Position numbers and translations under genes: made by a program. A stretch of DNA of 64,000 bases. It comes from Haematococcus lacustris (lineage: Eukaryota; Chlorophyta; Chlorophyceae; Chlamydomonadales; Haematococcaceae). The notes beneath the pieces are model-generated. The model saw nothing but the letters and a program-made list of their open reading frames with translations. It made no database searches and was not told where the DNA came from. This document shows positions 8,566 through 17,855 of this stretch, piece after piece. The stretch is from contig JASKMD010000027.1 of assembly GCA_030144725.1 (NCBI GenBank), positions 3,086,842 through 3,150,841 on the forward strand. Direction: 5' to 3'. Every line of letters starts with the position of its first letter. Position 1 is the first letter of the stretch.

Positions 8566-10472
8566 CGTGCCGAGCCGGGTGCCCAGCCCGGTGGAGGGAC
8601 CAAGCTCCTGGGCTGGGAGATGGGCAACTGCGCCAGGCCCCGTGACCTCTGTGCGGCAAGAGGCGGTGGGGGCCGCTGCCTCGCGTCCATGGGGTCAAGG
8701 GAGGGAGAGATGGCGGAAGGTTCCCCACCCACCCACTGCCCGGCTGCGGGTAGAGGGCGGAGGTGGGTGGCTCGCTCCTCCGGAGTCAGCCTGTAGCTGG
8801 GCTTGTTGAGTCGGGCCACCGCAGCTGGCTCCCAGGCCGCTCCTCCCTCCGCCCAGTAAGCCCCTAGGGGCCCCTGCCCTGTGGGGTCTAGGGAGTAGAG
8901 GCGGCCGTTGGGGCCCACCCAGTGGGAGGGCTGGAGCAGGGGGGTGCGCCGCATCACAAACCCCACCCCTGGCCCAACCCTCAGGCACTCCCACTCCGGC
9001 TGAGGAGGCTGTAGGCGGTCCACCATGCCCTGCCAGGGCTCGGGGAGGCAAGCCCTGACCAGGTCGGCAGCCCATCGGGCCTCCCCCTCCAGCTGGGGGC
9101 TACGCAGGGCCTCCCTCACGTGGCGGACGTGGGTCCAACCCTGCTCAGCTGCTGCCTCCCTCGCTGCTGGGTTCATGCGGACTTGCGCGTTGTACCACAG
9201 CGGCTCTGCCAGCACCGAGAAGAAGGACTGGCTAGCGGGGGGCACCGCACGGAACAGCTTAAGCTCAGCCAGGGCCGCCACGTGAGCTTGCAGCCGCGGG
9301 CTGATGCCTCGCGAGGGGGGGGCGGTGGGGTCGGTGATGACCCACGTGCTGAGGCCGCGGGAGGGGTCTGCCAGGAGGCTGCGGGTCAGAGGCTGCCAGG
9401 GACGAACCCGGGGCGACCAGAGCTGGGCCAGCATCTTCGCCAGCATGGCGGTGCTGGTGACCCCCAGGTCGGGAAGCCCCACCCCTCCCTCCCCCCGGGG
9501 CATCACGCAGATGGCCTTGCTAGGGTAGAGGCGGCTGCTGTTGGGGCTGCGCTCCTGGGGCAGGTCTGAGGCTGCCACAAAGCGGTTGACAGCCGCGGCC
9601 ATGGCTTGCGTCAGAGGAGCGGAGGGTTGCACAAAAGCCATTTGGTAGATGGACTTGGAGGCCAGGCACTGCTGTGCCACCTGCACCCGCCCCAGGAGGT
9701 TGAGGCCTTGGGGCCGCCAAGGGAGGGAGGCTGCCATCATGGCCGCCGCCGCCCCACCGAAGGCAGCCTCGCTGGTGGTAGCGTAGGAGGCCGCCCCAAG
9801 AGGGACCCCCAGGTGGCGCACTGGCACCCCCGCTCGGACAGCTGGGATGACCACCTCCGGCTCCTGCTCCCCACCCTGCTCCTGCCCGCCCTGCTGCTGC
9901 CCTTGCCCGCCACCTTCCCCCAGCCCACCCCCTAGCCCCTGCACGCCCACCTGCCCCTGCCCGACCCCTTCCCCCCCGTCACCCCCCCTTCCTTCCCTCC
10001 CCGCCCCCTCTGGGCCCGAGCCCCCCTGGTTACCCAGCCCAGGCTCTGGCTGGGCACACGGTAGGGCTGAGCTCTTGCTCACGCTCAGCGCAGGGCCCCC
10101 AGCGGCGCGGAACAGGCCCAGGGCCTCCACAACCACCTTCCCGTCTCTGACCCGATCGAGCACCACGATGGTGAGGTCGTCCGCATACTCCTTGGAGGGG
10201 AGCGCGTGGGTCAGGGCGGCCCTGTGCATGGCCAGAGGGCTGGAGGGGATGGTGGGGGTGCTGATGCGGCCTGCCAGCTGGAGCGAGCTGAGGTAGCTGA
10301 CCAGCGGTTGGAGCACGATGCACCAGTAGAGCGGGGAGGCCCCGCTGCCCTGCAGCAGCCCCGACGCAAGGGGGAAGCTGTCGGTGAGGTGGCCGTTGAC
10401 CAACACCTGGCTCGTGGCCCCCCGGTGCAGCAGCTGAGCCCAGCGCACATGCCCCTCCCGGCAGAACCCCAT
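8178..10472 (-). CDS. LINE 3' RT segment and C-terminal region, unit 2
   Basis: 764 residues, same layout as unit 1. Visible replacements against unit 1 are Ser for Thr in RISTPTIP and Val for Ala in the Gly/Gln-rich insert (EGVGQGQ). YADDL and motif B are intact. Confidence 0.85.
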   Translation of the reverse strand: MGFCREGHVRWAQLLHRGATSQVLVNGHLTDSFPLASGLLQGSGASPLYWCIVLQPLVSYLSSLQLAGRISTPTIPSSPLAMHRAALTHALPSKEYADDLTIVVLDRVRDGKVVVEALGLFRAAGGPALSVSKSSALPCAQPEPGLGNQGGSGPEGAGREGRGGDGGEGVGQGQVGVQGLGGGLGEGGGQGQQQGGQEQGGEQEPEVVIPAVRAGVPVRHLGVPLGAASYATTSEAAFGGAAAAMMAASLPWRPQGLNLLGRVQVAQQCLASKSIYQMAFVQPSAPLTQAMAAAVNRFVAASDLPQERSPNSSRLYPSKAICVMPRGEGGVGLPDLGVTSTAMLAKMLAQLWSPRVRPWQPLTRSLLADPSRGLSTWVITDPTAPPSRGISPRLQAHVAALAELKLFRAVPPASQSFFSVLAEPLWYNAQVRMNPAAREAAAEQGWTHVRHVREALRSPQLEGEARWAADLVRACLPEPWQGMVDRLQPPQPEWECLRVGPGVGFVMRRTPLLQPSHWVGPNGRLYSLDPTGQGPLGAYWAEGGAAWEPAAVARLNKPSYRLTPEERATHLRPLPAAGQWVGGEPSAISPSLDPMDARQRPPPPLAAQRSRGLAQLPISQPRSLVPPPGWAPGSARCGLGPVSCRVVSLPAGLTPPRGHLRAPPRMTGGLGGRSGSGWLSVGRGEATRSQLPSQPEGGLAGAGMAFPLPVPALRSGRHGVQGTSKLAGSVLRSLAMGPHTCAATGCSAPLLAWPARWGPPVTAL

Positions 10473-10475
10473 GGC

Positions 10476-12518
10476 CTACATCGTGTCCTGGAGCAAGCCC
10501 CAGGACACGTTGTCATAGGCCCCCGCCAGGTCCAGCAACAACAGCCAGGCTGGGCTGCCCCGCTGCTGCAGGTACTCCAGCAGGCCTAGGTGGAACTGCA
10601 CGCTGTCGCTGATGTCCCTGCCCAGGATGAAGGCGGACTGAGAGGGGGACACCAGCAGGTCCAAGGGCAGCTGCAGCCGGTCCTCCACTGCCCTGGCCAC
10701 CAGGCGCACGTCGCAGTTGAGGAGCGTGATGGGGCGGTAGCCGGCCACCTGGTCCCTCGGCTTGCCAGCCTTGGGCACGAGGGTGATGATGCCGGTCAGG
10801 AACTCAGCCAGGGGGGCAGGGTCAGCGGTGTCTGCCAGGGCCTCTCGCAACATGGCCCGCAGCGGCCGCCCCAGCTCCACCCACAGCCGGTCATAGACCT
10901 CCATGGGCAGTCCATCTAGCCCCGGGGCCTTGCTGTGCGCGCAGCCCTGCAGAGCCCGGCCCAGCTCCTCCTCTGACAGCATAGGGCTGCCATCGGGGCC
11001 CTCGGCAGCCCTGGCCTGGGTGGGGGTGAGGTGGGAGGTGAGGCTGCCCAGCAGCGTGGCGCGCGCAGCTGTGTCCACCGGCTTGGCTGCGTAGACACCG
11101 GTGGGCTCGGCAGCTGAGTAGTGCTGCTGGAAAGCCCTGCACGCTGCCTTCACCCCGGCCGGCGTGGTAAGGTCTGCTGGCTGACCTGGCTGGCCGGGGA
11201 GCTGGAGAGAGGAGATGAGGGTGGGGGTGTGCGCGGGCTGGTCGCGATGGTAGAAGTAGAAGGAGGAGCGGTCGCCGTAGTACTGGTCGAGGACTGCGCT
11301 GGCCAGCAGGGATTGCTGGGCCCCCTGCTCCCTCGCCCCCACCCCCGCCAGGGCTGCGGCCTCTCCCAGGTGCTGCGCCGCCTGCACCTCAGCCTCCCCC
11401 TCTCGCTCCACCCGCACCAGCTGCCGCACGAGGTGAGCCCTGGCCACTGCTGCCGCCTTCTCCCTGCGCTGCTGCAGGTCACGCTGCGTGCGGCGCTGGG
11501 CCCGCAGGAAGTGCTGGGCACGCATGGCCAGGCCCTGCTTGATGCGGGCCCACCTGGCCCTGTGCCCATCCCTAGGCAGCCCCAGCTGACTCGCAGCCTC
11601 GTGGTGATGTGCCTCCGCCTGAAGGAAGTCCTTGAGGCAGTCCAGCAGGTCAGGGTTGTCCAGGTGGGCGGGGTGCAGCTGCCAGGGAGCGGGGACGGTG
11701 AGAGGCAGGTCGGGGGGGCACACTGCCACTGACACGGGCCGGTGGTCGGTGGGCACTGGCAGCACACCCTGGATGGCGCTGTCCATCTGCCACTGCACCA
11801 GCTCCTCCGAGATGTACCATCGGTCAAGGCGCGCACCCGTCTGCCAACGCTCGCTGAAGTGGGTGAGGTCTCTCTTGGAGGGGTGCAGATGGCGCCACGG
11901 GTCCACCAGACCCCGCTCACCCACCAGCTGCCGCAGCTGCTCCGCCCCCTGGCCCCGGCTGCCCACCCAGGCCTCCCCATGCTGCGAGCCCTGCGGGATG
12001 CCCACTCTGTCCACGGGGGCGAGGATGCAGTTGAAGTCGCCCCCCATGAGGAGGAGGCGGCGGTCGGCGGCTGGCGGGAGGCAAGCGGGGAGGCACTCTG
12101 CGTAGAACGTTGGCCGCTCTGCCTGCTGCGCCGGGGCGTACACGCACACCAGGGACACCGGCCTGCTTGCGAGCTCCCCGTCTACCCGCAGCACCCGCCC
12201 CTGGGCCCCCTCTGCCTGCAGCTGCACCTGGGTGCACCCCTGGAGGATGGTGGAGGGCTTGACCAACACCAGACAGCCTTGGGAGCTGCCTGTGCCAGGG
12301 GTGTAAAACCACTGCCCCCGCCAGGCGGGCTTGGCCCCCGAGTGGGCTTCTGCCCACTGCCACACGCTCTCCGCCCTATGGCACTCTTGGAGGAACACCA
12401 CTTGCGCCGGGCTGTCAGCGGCCCCGTCAAGCAGGGCCTGCAGTTTGTGCGGCTGGGCAAGGCCCTGCACATTGAGGGTGACTGCCAAGAATCTGGCGGC
12501 CACACCTGGGCGCTGCAT
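10476..12518 (-). CDS. LINE endonuclease + 5' half of RT, unit 3
   Basis: 680 residues, same domain order. Unit-specific changes are Gly for Trp at residue 32 (LLDGAADS) and Ser for Gly at 118 (ELASRP). The shared TAG is at 10478-10476. Confidence 0.9.
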   Translation of the reverse strand: MQRPGVAARFLAVTLNVQGLAQPHKLQALLDGAADSPAQVVFLQECHRAESVWQWAEAHSGAKPAWRGQWFYTPGTGSSQGCLVLVKPSTILQGCTQVQLQAEGAQGRVLRVDGELASRPVSLVCVYAPAQQAERPTFYAECLPACLPPAADRRLLLMGGDFNCILAPVDRVGIPQGSQHGEAWVGSRGQGAEQLRQLVGERGLVDPWRHLHPSKRDLTHFSERWQTGARLDRWYISEELVQWQMDSAIQGVLPVPTDHRPVSVAVCPPDLPLTVPAPWQLHPAHLDNPDLLDCLKDFLQAEAHHHEAASQLGLPRDGHRARWARIKQGLAMRAQHFLRAQRRTQRDLQQRREKAAAVARAHLVRQLVRVEREGEAEVQAAQHLGEAAALAGVGAREQGAQQSLLASAVLDQYYGDRSSFYFYHRDQPAHTPTLISSLQLPGQPGQPADLTTPAGVKAACRAFQQHYSAAEPTGVYAAKPVDTAARATLLGSLTSHLTPTQARAAEGPDGSPMLSEEELGRALQGCAHSKAPGLDGLPMEVYDRLWVELGRPLRAMLREALADTADPAPLAEFLTGIITLVPKAGKPRDQVAGYRPITLLNCDVRLVARAVEDRLQLPLDLLVSPSQSAFILGRDISDSVQFHLGLLEYLQQRGSPAWLLLLDLAGAYDNVSWGLLQDTM

Positions 12519-12520
12519 GG

Positions 12521-13210
12521 CTAGTCCTGGCTTGCCCCCGCGCGGGCTACGCGTGTGTAGAGGAGGGTGGGTGGGCTGGGAAGGGGAGGCGGACCGGGCA
12601 AACGGGGTGGGTCGGGGATAGGGGCTGGAGTGGCCTCAATGCAGGCCAACTTGGCCCCCGGGCGGCGCAGGCGGACCCGAGGCTCACGGGAATAGATGGC
12701 CAGCGGGGGCCGCAGGGGCAGAGGACCGAGCTGCTCGACCTCCTCCCCAGGCTGAGCTGCCTGCTCGGGCTGCTGCCGCTTAGGCACCCTCAACCTCCCC
12801 TCCCGGGGCCCTGCTGACTCAACTACAGGGCTGTCACAGGAGGCCCCCAACGAGCTGGCCAGGCTAGCAGAGGGGCTGAGCAACCCGTAGCGGCGCACGT
12901 GTGGGGACCCATGGCCAAGCTGCGCAGCACGCTGCCTGCCAGCTTGCTGGTGCCCTGCACGCCGTGCCTCCCACTCCTCAGAGCTGGAACCGGAAGAGGG
13001 AATGCCATACCGGCGCCGGCTAGGCCCCCCTCTGGCTGGCTGGGTAGCTGGCTGCGTGTTGCCTCGCCTCGACCTACACTGAGCCACCCGTTGCCGCTCC
13101 TCTCGCCTAACCCTCCTGTCATCCGGGGAGGGGCGCGGAGGTGCCCTCGCGGCGGTGTCAAGCCAGCGGGGAGGCTGACTACCCTGCAGCTCACCGGGCC
13201 CAACCCGCAC
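12521..13210 (-). CDS. LINE-associated 229-residue ORF, unit 3
   Basis: Same protein as in units 1, 2 and 4, despite nucleotide differences near 13091 and 13103 that change the overlapping RT C-terminal frame. Those changes are silent here but not in the overlapping frame, weak evidence that this frame is the constrained one in the overlap. Confidence 0.55.
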   Translation of the reverse strand: MRVGPGELQGSQPPRWLDTAARAPPRPSPDDRRVRREERQRVAQCRSRRGNTQPATQPARGGPSRRRYGIPSSGSSSEEWEARRAGHQQAGRQRAAQLGHGSPHVRRYGLLSPSASLASSLGASCDSPVVESAGPREGRLRVPKRQQPEQAAQPGEEVEQLGPLPLRPPLAIYSREPRVRLRRPGAKLACIEATPAPIPDPPRLPGPPPLPSPPTLLYTRVARAGASQD

Positions 13211-15117
13211 CGTGCCGAGCCGGGTGCCCAGCCCGGTGGAGGGACCAAGCTCCTGGGCTGGGAGATGGGCAACTGCGCCAGGCCCCGTGACCTCTGTGCG
13301 GCAAGAGGCGGTGGGGGCCGCTGCCTCGCGTCCATGGGGTCAAGGGAGGGAGAGATGGCGGAAGGTTCCCCACCCACCCACTGCCCGGCTGCGGGTAGAG
13401 GGCGGAGGTGGGTGGCTCGCTCCTCCGGAGTCAGCCTGTAGCTGGGCTTGTTGAGTCGGGCCACCGCAGCTGGCTCCCAGGCCGCTCCTCCCTCCGCCCA
13501 GTAAGCCCCTAGGGGCCCCTGCCCTGTGGGGTCTAGGGAGTAGAGGCGGCCGTTGGGGCCCACCCAGTGGGAGGGCTGGAGCAGGGGGGTGCGCCGCATC
13601 ACAAACCCCACCCCTGGCCCAACCCTCAGGCACTCCCACTCCGGCTGAGGAGGCTGTAGGCGGTCCACCATGCCCTGCCAGGGCTCGGGGAGGCAAGCCC
13701 TGACCAGGTCGGCAGCCCATCGGGCCTCCCCCTCCAGCTGGGGGCTACGCAGGGCCTCCCTCACGTGGCGGACGTGGGTCCAACCCTGCTCAGCTGCTGC
13801 CTCCCTCGCTGCTGGGTTCATGCGGACTTGCGCGTTGTACCACAGCGGCTCTGCCAGCACCGAGAAGAAGGACTGGCTAGCGGGGGCCACCGCACGGAAC
13901 AGCTTAAGCTCATCCAGGGCCGCCACGTGAGCTTGCAGCCGCGGGCTGATGCCTCGCGAGGGGGGGGCGGTGGGGTCGGTGATGACCCACGTGCTGAGGC
14001 CGCGGGAGGGGTCTGCCAGCAGGCTGTGGGTCAGAGGCTGCCAGGGACGAACCCGGGGCGACCAGAGCTGGGCCAGCATCTTCGCCAGCATGGCGGTGCT
14101 GGTGACCCCCAGGTCGGGAAGCCCCACCCCTCCCTCCCCCCGGGGCATCACGCAGATGGCCTTGCTAGGGTAGAGGCGGCTGCTGTTGGGGCTGCGCTCC
14201 TGGGGCAGGTCTGAGGCTGCCACAAAGCGGTTGACAGCCGCGGCCATGGCTTGCGTCAGAGGAGCGGAGGGTTGCACAAAAGCCATTTGGTAGATGGACT
14301 TGGAGGCCAGGCACTGCTGTGCCACCTGCACCCGCCCCAGGAGGTTGAGGCCTTGGGGCCGCCAAGGGAGGGAGGCTGCCATCATGGCCGCCGCCGCCCC
14401 ACCGAAGGCGGCCTCGCTGGTGGTAGCGTAGGAGGCCGCCCCAAGAGGGACCCCCAGGTGGCGCACGGGCACCCCCGCTCGGACAGCTGGGATGACCACC
14501 TCCGGCTCCTGCTCCCCACCCTGCTCCTGCCCGCCCTGCTGCTGCCCTTGCCCGCCACCTTCCCCCAGCCCACCCCCTAGCCCCTGCTCGCCCACCTGCC
14601 CCTGCCCGGCCCCTTCCCCCCCGTCACCCCCCCTTCCTTCCCTCCCCGCCCCCTCTGGGCCCGAGCCCCCCTGGTTACCCAGCCCAGGCTCTGGCTGGGC
14701 ACACGGTAGGGCTGAGCTCTTGCTCACGCTCAGCGCAGGGCCCCCAGCGGCGCGGAACAGGCCCAGGGCCTCCACAACCACCTTCCCGTCTCTGACCCGA
14801 TCGAGCACCACGATGGTGAGGTCGTCCGCATACTCCTTGGAGGGGAGCGCGGGGGTCAGGGCGGCCCTTTGCATGGCCAGAGGGCTGGAGGGGATGGTGG
14901 GGGTGGTGATGCGGCCTGCCAGCTGGAGCGAGCTGAGGTAGCTGACCAGCGGTTGGAGCACGATGCACCAGTAGAGCGGGGAGGCCCCGCTGCCCTGCAG
15001 CAGCCCCGACGCAAGGGGGAAGCTGTCGGTGAGGTGGCCGTTGACCAACACCTGGCTCGTGGCCCCCCGGTGCAGCAGCTGAGCCCAGCGCACATGCCCC
15101 TCCCGGCAGAACCCCAT
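12823..15117 (-). CDS. LINE 3' RT segment and C-terminal region, unit 3
   Basis: 764 residues and the most diverged copy: Gln for His and Pro for His near the motif B-C interval (AMQRAALTPALP), Glu for Val in the insert, His for Arg in LTHSLL, Asp for Ala in ALDELKLF, Ala for Pro in RAVAPAS, and Glu and Asn for Gly and Ser in the overlap region. YADDL is intact. Confidence 0.85.
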   Translation of the reverse strand: MGFCREGHVRWAQLLHRGATSQVLVNGHLTDSFPLASGLLQGSGASPLYWCIVLQPLVSYLSSLQLAGRITTPTIPSSPLAMQRAALTPALPSKEYADDLTIVVLDRVRDGKVVVEALGLFRAAGGPALSVSKSSALPCAQPEPGLGNQGGSGPEGAGREGRGGDGGEGAGQGQVGEQGLGGGLGEGGGQGQQQGGQEQGGEQEPEVVIPAVRAGVPVRHLGVPLGAASYATTSEAAFGGAAAAMMAASLPWRPQGLNLLGRVQVAQQCLASKSIYQMAFVQPSAPLTQAMAAAVNRFVAASDLPQERSPNSSRLYPSKAICVMPRGEGGVGLPDLGVTSTAMLAKMLAQLWSPRVRPWQPLTHSLLADPSRGLSTWVITDPTAPPSRGISPRLQAHVAALDELKLFRAVAPASQSFFSVLAEPLWYNAQVRMNPAAREAAAEQGWTHVRHVREALRSPQLEGEARWAADLVRACLPEPWQGMVDRLQPPQPEWECLRVGPGVGFVMRRTPLLQPSHWVGPNGRLYSLDPTGQGPLGAYWAEGGAAWEPAAVARLNKPSYRLTPEERATHLRPLPAAGQWVGGEPSAISPSLDPMDARQRPPPPLAAQRSRGLAQLPISQPRSLVPPPGWAPGSARCGLGPVSCRVVSLPAGLTPPRGHLRAPPRMTGGLGERSGNGWLSVGRGEATRSQLPSQPEGGLAGAGMAFPLPVPALRSGRHGVQGTSKLAGSVLRSLAMGPHTCAATGCSAPLLAWPARWGPPVTAL

Positions 15118-15120
15118 GGC

Positions 15121-17163
15121 CTACATCGTGTCCTGGAGCAAGCCCCAGGACACGTTGTCATAGGCCCCCGCCAGGTCCAGCAACAACAGCCAGGCTGGGC
15201 TGCCCCGCTGCTGCAGGTACTCCAGTAGGCCTAGGTGGAACTGCACGCTGTCGCTGATGTCCCTGCCCAGGATGAAGGCGGACTGAGAGGGGGACACCAG
15301 CAGGTCCAAGGGCAGCTGCAGCCGGTCCTCCACTGCCCTGGCCACCAGGCGCACGTCGCAGTTGAGGAGCGTGATGGGGCGGTAGCCGGCCACCTGGTCC
15401 CTCGGCTTGCCAGCCTTGGGCACGAGGGTGATGATGCCGGTCAGGAACTCAGCCAGGGGGGCAGGGTCAGCGGTGTCTGCCAGGGCCTCTCGCAACATGG
15501 CCCGCAGCGGCCGCCCCAGCTCCACCCACAGCCGGTCATAGACCTCCATGGGCAGTCCATCTAGCCCCGGGGCCTTGTTGTGCGCGCAGCCCTGCAGAGC
15601 CCGGCCCAGCTCCTCCTCTGACAGCATAGGGCTGCCATCGGGGCCCTCGGCAGCCCTGGCCTGGGTGGGGGTGAGGTGGGAGGTGAGGCTGCCCAGCAGC
15701 GTGGCGCGCGCAGCTGTGTCCACCGGCTTGGCTGCGTAGGCACCGGTGGGCTCGGCAGCTGAGTAGTGCTGCTGGAAAGCCCTGCACGCTGCCTTCACCC
15801 CGGCCGGCGTGGTAAGGTCTGCTGGCTGACCTGGCTGGCCGGGGAGCTGGAGAGAGGAGATGAGGGTGGGGGTGTGCGCGGGCTGGTCGCGATGGTAGAA
15901 GTAGAAGGAGGAGCGGTCGCCGTAGTACTGGTCGAGGACTGCACTGGCCAGCAGGGATTGCTGGGCCCCCTGCTCCCTCGCCCCCACCCCCGCCAGGGCT
16001 GCGGCCTCTCCCAGGTGCTGCGCCGCCTGCACCTCAGCCTCCCCCTCTCGCTCCACCCGCACCAGCTGCCGCACGAGGTGAGCCCTGGCCACTGCTGCCG
16101 CCTTCTCCCTGCGCTGCTGCAGGTCACGCTGCGTGCGGCGCTGGGCCCGCAGGAAGTGCTGGGCACGCATGGCCAGGCCCTGCTTGATGCGGGCCCACCT
16201 GGCCCTGTGCCCATCCCTAGGCAGCCCCAGCTGACTCGCAGCCTCGTGGTGATGTGCCTCCGCCTGAAGGAAGTCCTTGAGGCAGTCCAGCAGGTCAGGG
16301 TTGTCGAGGTGGGCGGGGTGCAGCTGCCAGGGAGCGGGGACGGTGAGAGGCAGGTCGGGGGGGCACACTGCCACTGACACGGGCCGGTGGTCGGTGGGCA
16401 CTGGCAGCACACCCTGGATGGCGCTGTCCATCTGCCACTGCACCAGCTCCTCCGAGATGTACCATCGGTCAAGGCGCGCACCCGTCTGCCAACGCTCGCT
16501 GAAGTGGGTGAGGTCTCTCTTGGAGGGGTGCAGATGGCGCCACGGGTCCACCAGACCCCGCTCACCCACCAGCTGCCGCAGCTGCTCCCCCCCCTGGCCC
16601 CGGCTGCCCACCCAGGCCTCCCCATGCTGCGAGCCCTGCGGGATGCCCACTCTGTCCACGGGGGCCAGGATGCAGTTGAAGTCGCCCCCCATGAGGAGGA
16701 GGCGGCGGTCGGCGGCTGGCGGGAGGCAAGCGGGGAGGCACTCTGCATAGAACGTTGGCCGCTCTGCCTGCTGCGCCGGGGCGTACACGCACACCAGGGA
16801 CACCGGCCTGCCTGCGAGCTCCCCGTCTACCCGCAGCACCCGCCCCTGGGCCCCCTCTGCCTGCAGCTGCACCTGGGTGCACCCCTGGAGGATGGTGGAG
16901 GGCTTGACCAACACCAGACAGCCTTGGGAGCTGCCTGTGCCAGGGGTGTAAAACCACTGCCCCCGCCAGGCGGGCTTGGCCCCCGAGTGGGCTTCTGCCC
17001 ACTGCCACACGCTCTCCGCCCTATGGCACTCTTGGAGGAACACCACTTGCGCCGGGCTGTCAGCGGCCCAGTCAAGCAGGGCCTGCAGTTTGTGCGGCTG
17101 GGCAAGGCCCTGCACATTGAGGGTGACTGCCAAGAATCTGGCGGCCACACCTGGGCGCTGCAT
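15121..17163 (-). CDS. LINE endonuclease + 5' half of RT, unit 4
   Basis: 680 residues. It differs by Gly for Ala in GQGGEQ, Ala for Val in TGAYAAK, and Asn for Ser in AHNKAPGLDG. The last gives the canonical NKxPGxDG box of non-LTR RTs. The shared TAG is at 15123-15121. Confidence 0.9.
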   Translation of the reverse strand: MQRPGVAARFLAVTLNVQGLAQPHKLQALLDWAADSPAQVVFLQECHRAESVWQWAEAHSGAKPAWRGQWFYTPGTGSSQGCLVLVKPSTILQGCTQVQLQAEGAQGRVLRVDGELAGRPVSLVCVYAPAQQAERPTFYAECLPACLPPAADRRLLLMGGDFNCILAPVDRVGIPQGSQHGEAWVGSRGQGGEQLRQLVGERGLVDPWRHLHPSKRDLTHFSERWQTGARLDRWYISEELVQWQMDSAIQGVLPVPTDHRPVSVAVCPPDLPLTVPAPWQLHPAHLDNPDLLDCLKDFLQAEAHHHEAASQLGLPRDGHRARWARIKQGLAMRAQHFLRAQRRTQRDLQQRREKAAAVARAHLVRQLVRVEREGEAEVQAAQHLGEAAALAGVGAREQGAQQSLLASAVLDQYYGDRSSFYFYHRDQPAHTPTLISSLQLPGQPGQPADLTTPAGVKAACRAFQQHYSAAEPTGAYAAKPVDTAARATLLGSLTSHLTPTQARAAEGPDGSPMLSEEELGRALQGCAHNKAPGLDGLPMEVYDRLWVELGRPLRAMLREALADTADPAPLAEFLTGIITLVPKAGKPRDQVAGYRPITLLNCDVRLVARAVEDRLQLPLDLLVSPSQSAFILGRDISDSVQFHLGLLEYLQQRGSPAWLLLLDLAGAYDNVSWGLLQDTM

Positions 17164-17165
17164 GG

Positions 17166-17855
17166 CTAGTCCTGGCTTGCCCCCGCGCGGGCTACGCGTG
17201 TGTAGAGGAGGGTGGGTGGGCTGGGAAGGGGAGGCGGACCGGGCAAACGGGGTGGGTCGGGGATAGGGGCTGGAGTGGCCTCAATGCAGGCCAACTTGGC
17301 CCCCGGGCGGCGCAGGCGGACCCGAGGCTCACGGGAATAGATGGCCAGCGGGGGCCGCAGGGGCAGAGGACCGAGCTGCTCGACCTCCTCCCCAGGCTGA
17401 GCTGCCTGCTCGGGCTGCTGCCGCTTAGGCACCCTCAACCTCCCCTCCCGGGGCCCTGCTGACTCAACTACAGGGCTGTCACAGGAGGCCCCCAACGAGC
17501 TGGCCAGGCTAGCAGAGGGGCTGAGCAACCCGTAGCGGCGCACGTGTGGGGACCCATGGCCAAGCTGCGCAGCACGCTGCCTGCCAGCTTGCTGGTGCCC
17601 TGCACGCCGTGCCTCCCACTCCTCAGAGCTGGAACCGGAAGAGGGAATGCCATACCGGCGCCGGCTAGGCCCCCCTCTGGCTGGCTGGGTAGCTGGCTGC
17701 GTGTTGCCTCGCCTCGACCTACACTGAGCCACCCGCTGCCGCTCCTCCCGCCTAACCCTCCTGTCATCCGGGGAGGGGCGCGGAGGTGCCCTCGCGGCGG
17801 TGTCAAGCCAGCGGGGAGGCTGACTACCCTGCAGCTCACCGGGCCCAACCCGCAC
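17166..17855 (-). CDS. LINE-associated 229-residue ORF, unit 4
   Basis: Same predicted protein as in the other three units, with the same TAGCCATG link to the endonuclease frame. Confidence 0.5.
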   Translation of the reverse strand: MRVGPGELQGSQPPRWLDTAARAPPRPSPDDRRVRREERQRVAQCRSRRGNTQPATQPARGGPSRRRYGIPSSGSSSEEWEARRAGHQQAGRQRAAQLGHGSPHVRRYGLLSPSASLASSLGASCDSPVVESAGPREGRLRVPKRQQPEQAAQPGEEVEQLGPLPLRPPLAIYSREPRVRLRRPGAKLACIEATPAPIPDPPRLPGPPPLPSPPTLLYTRVARAGASQD

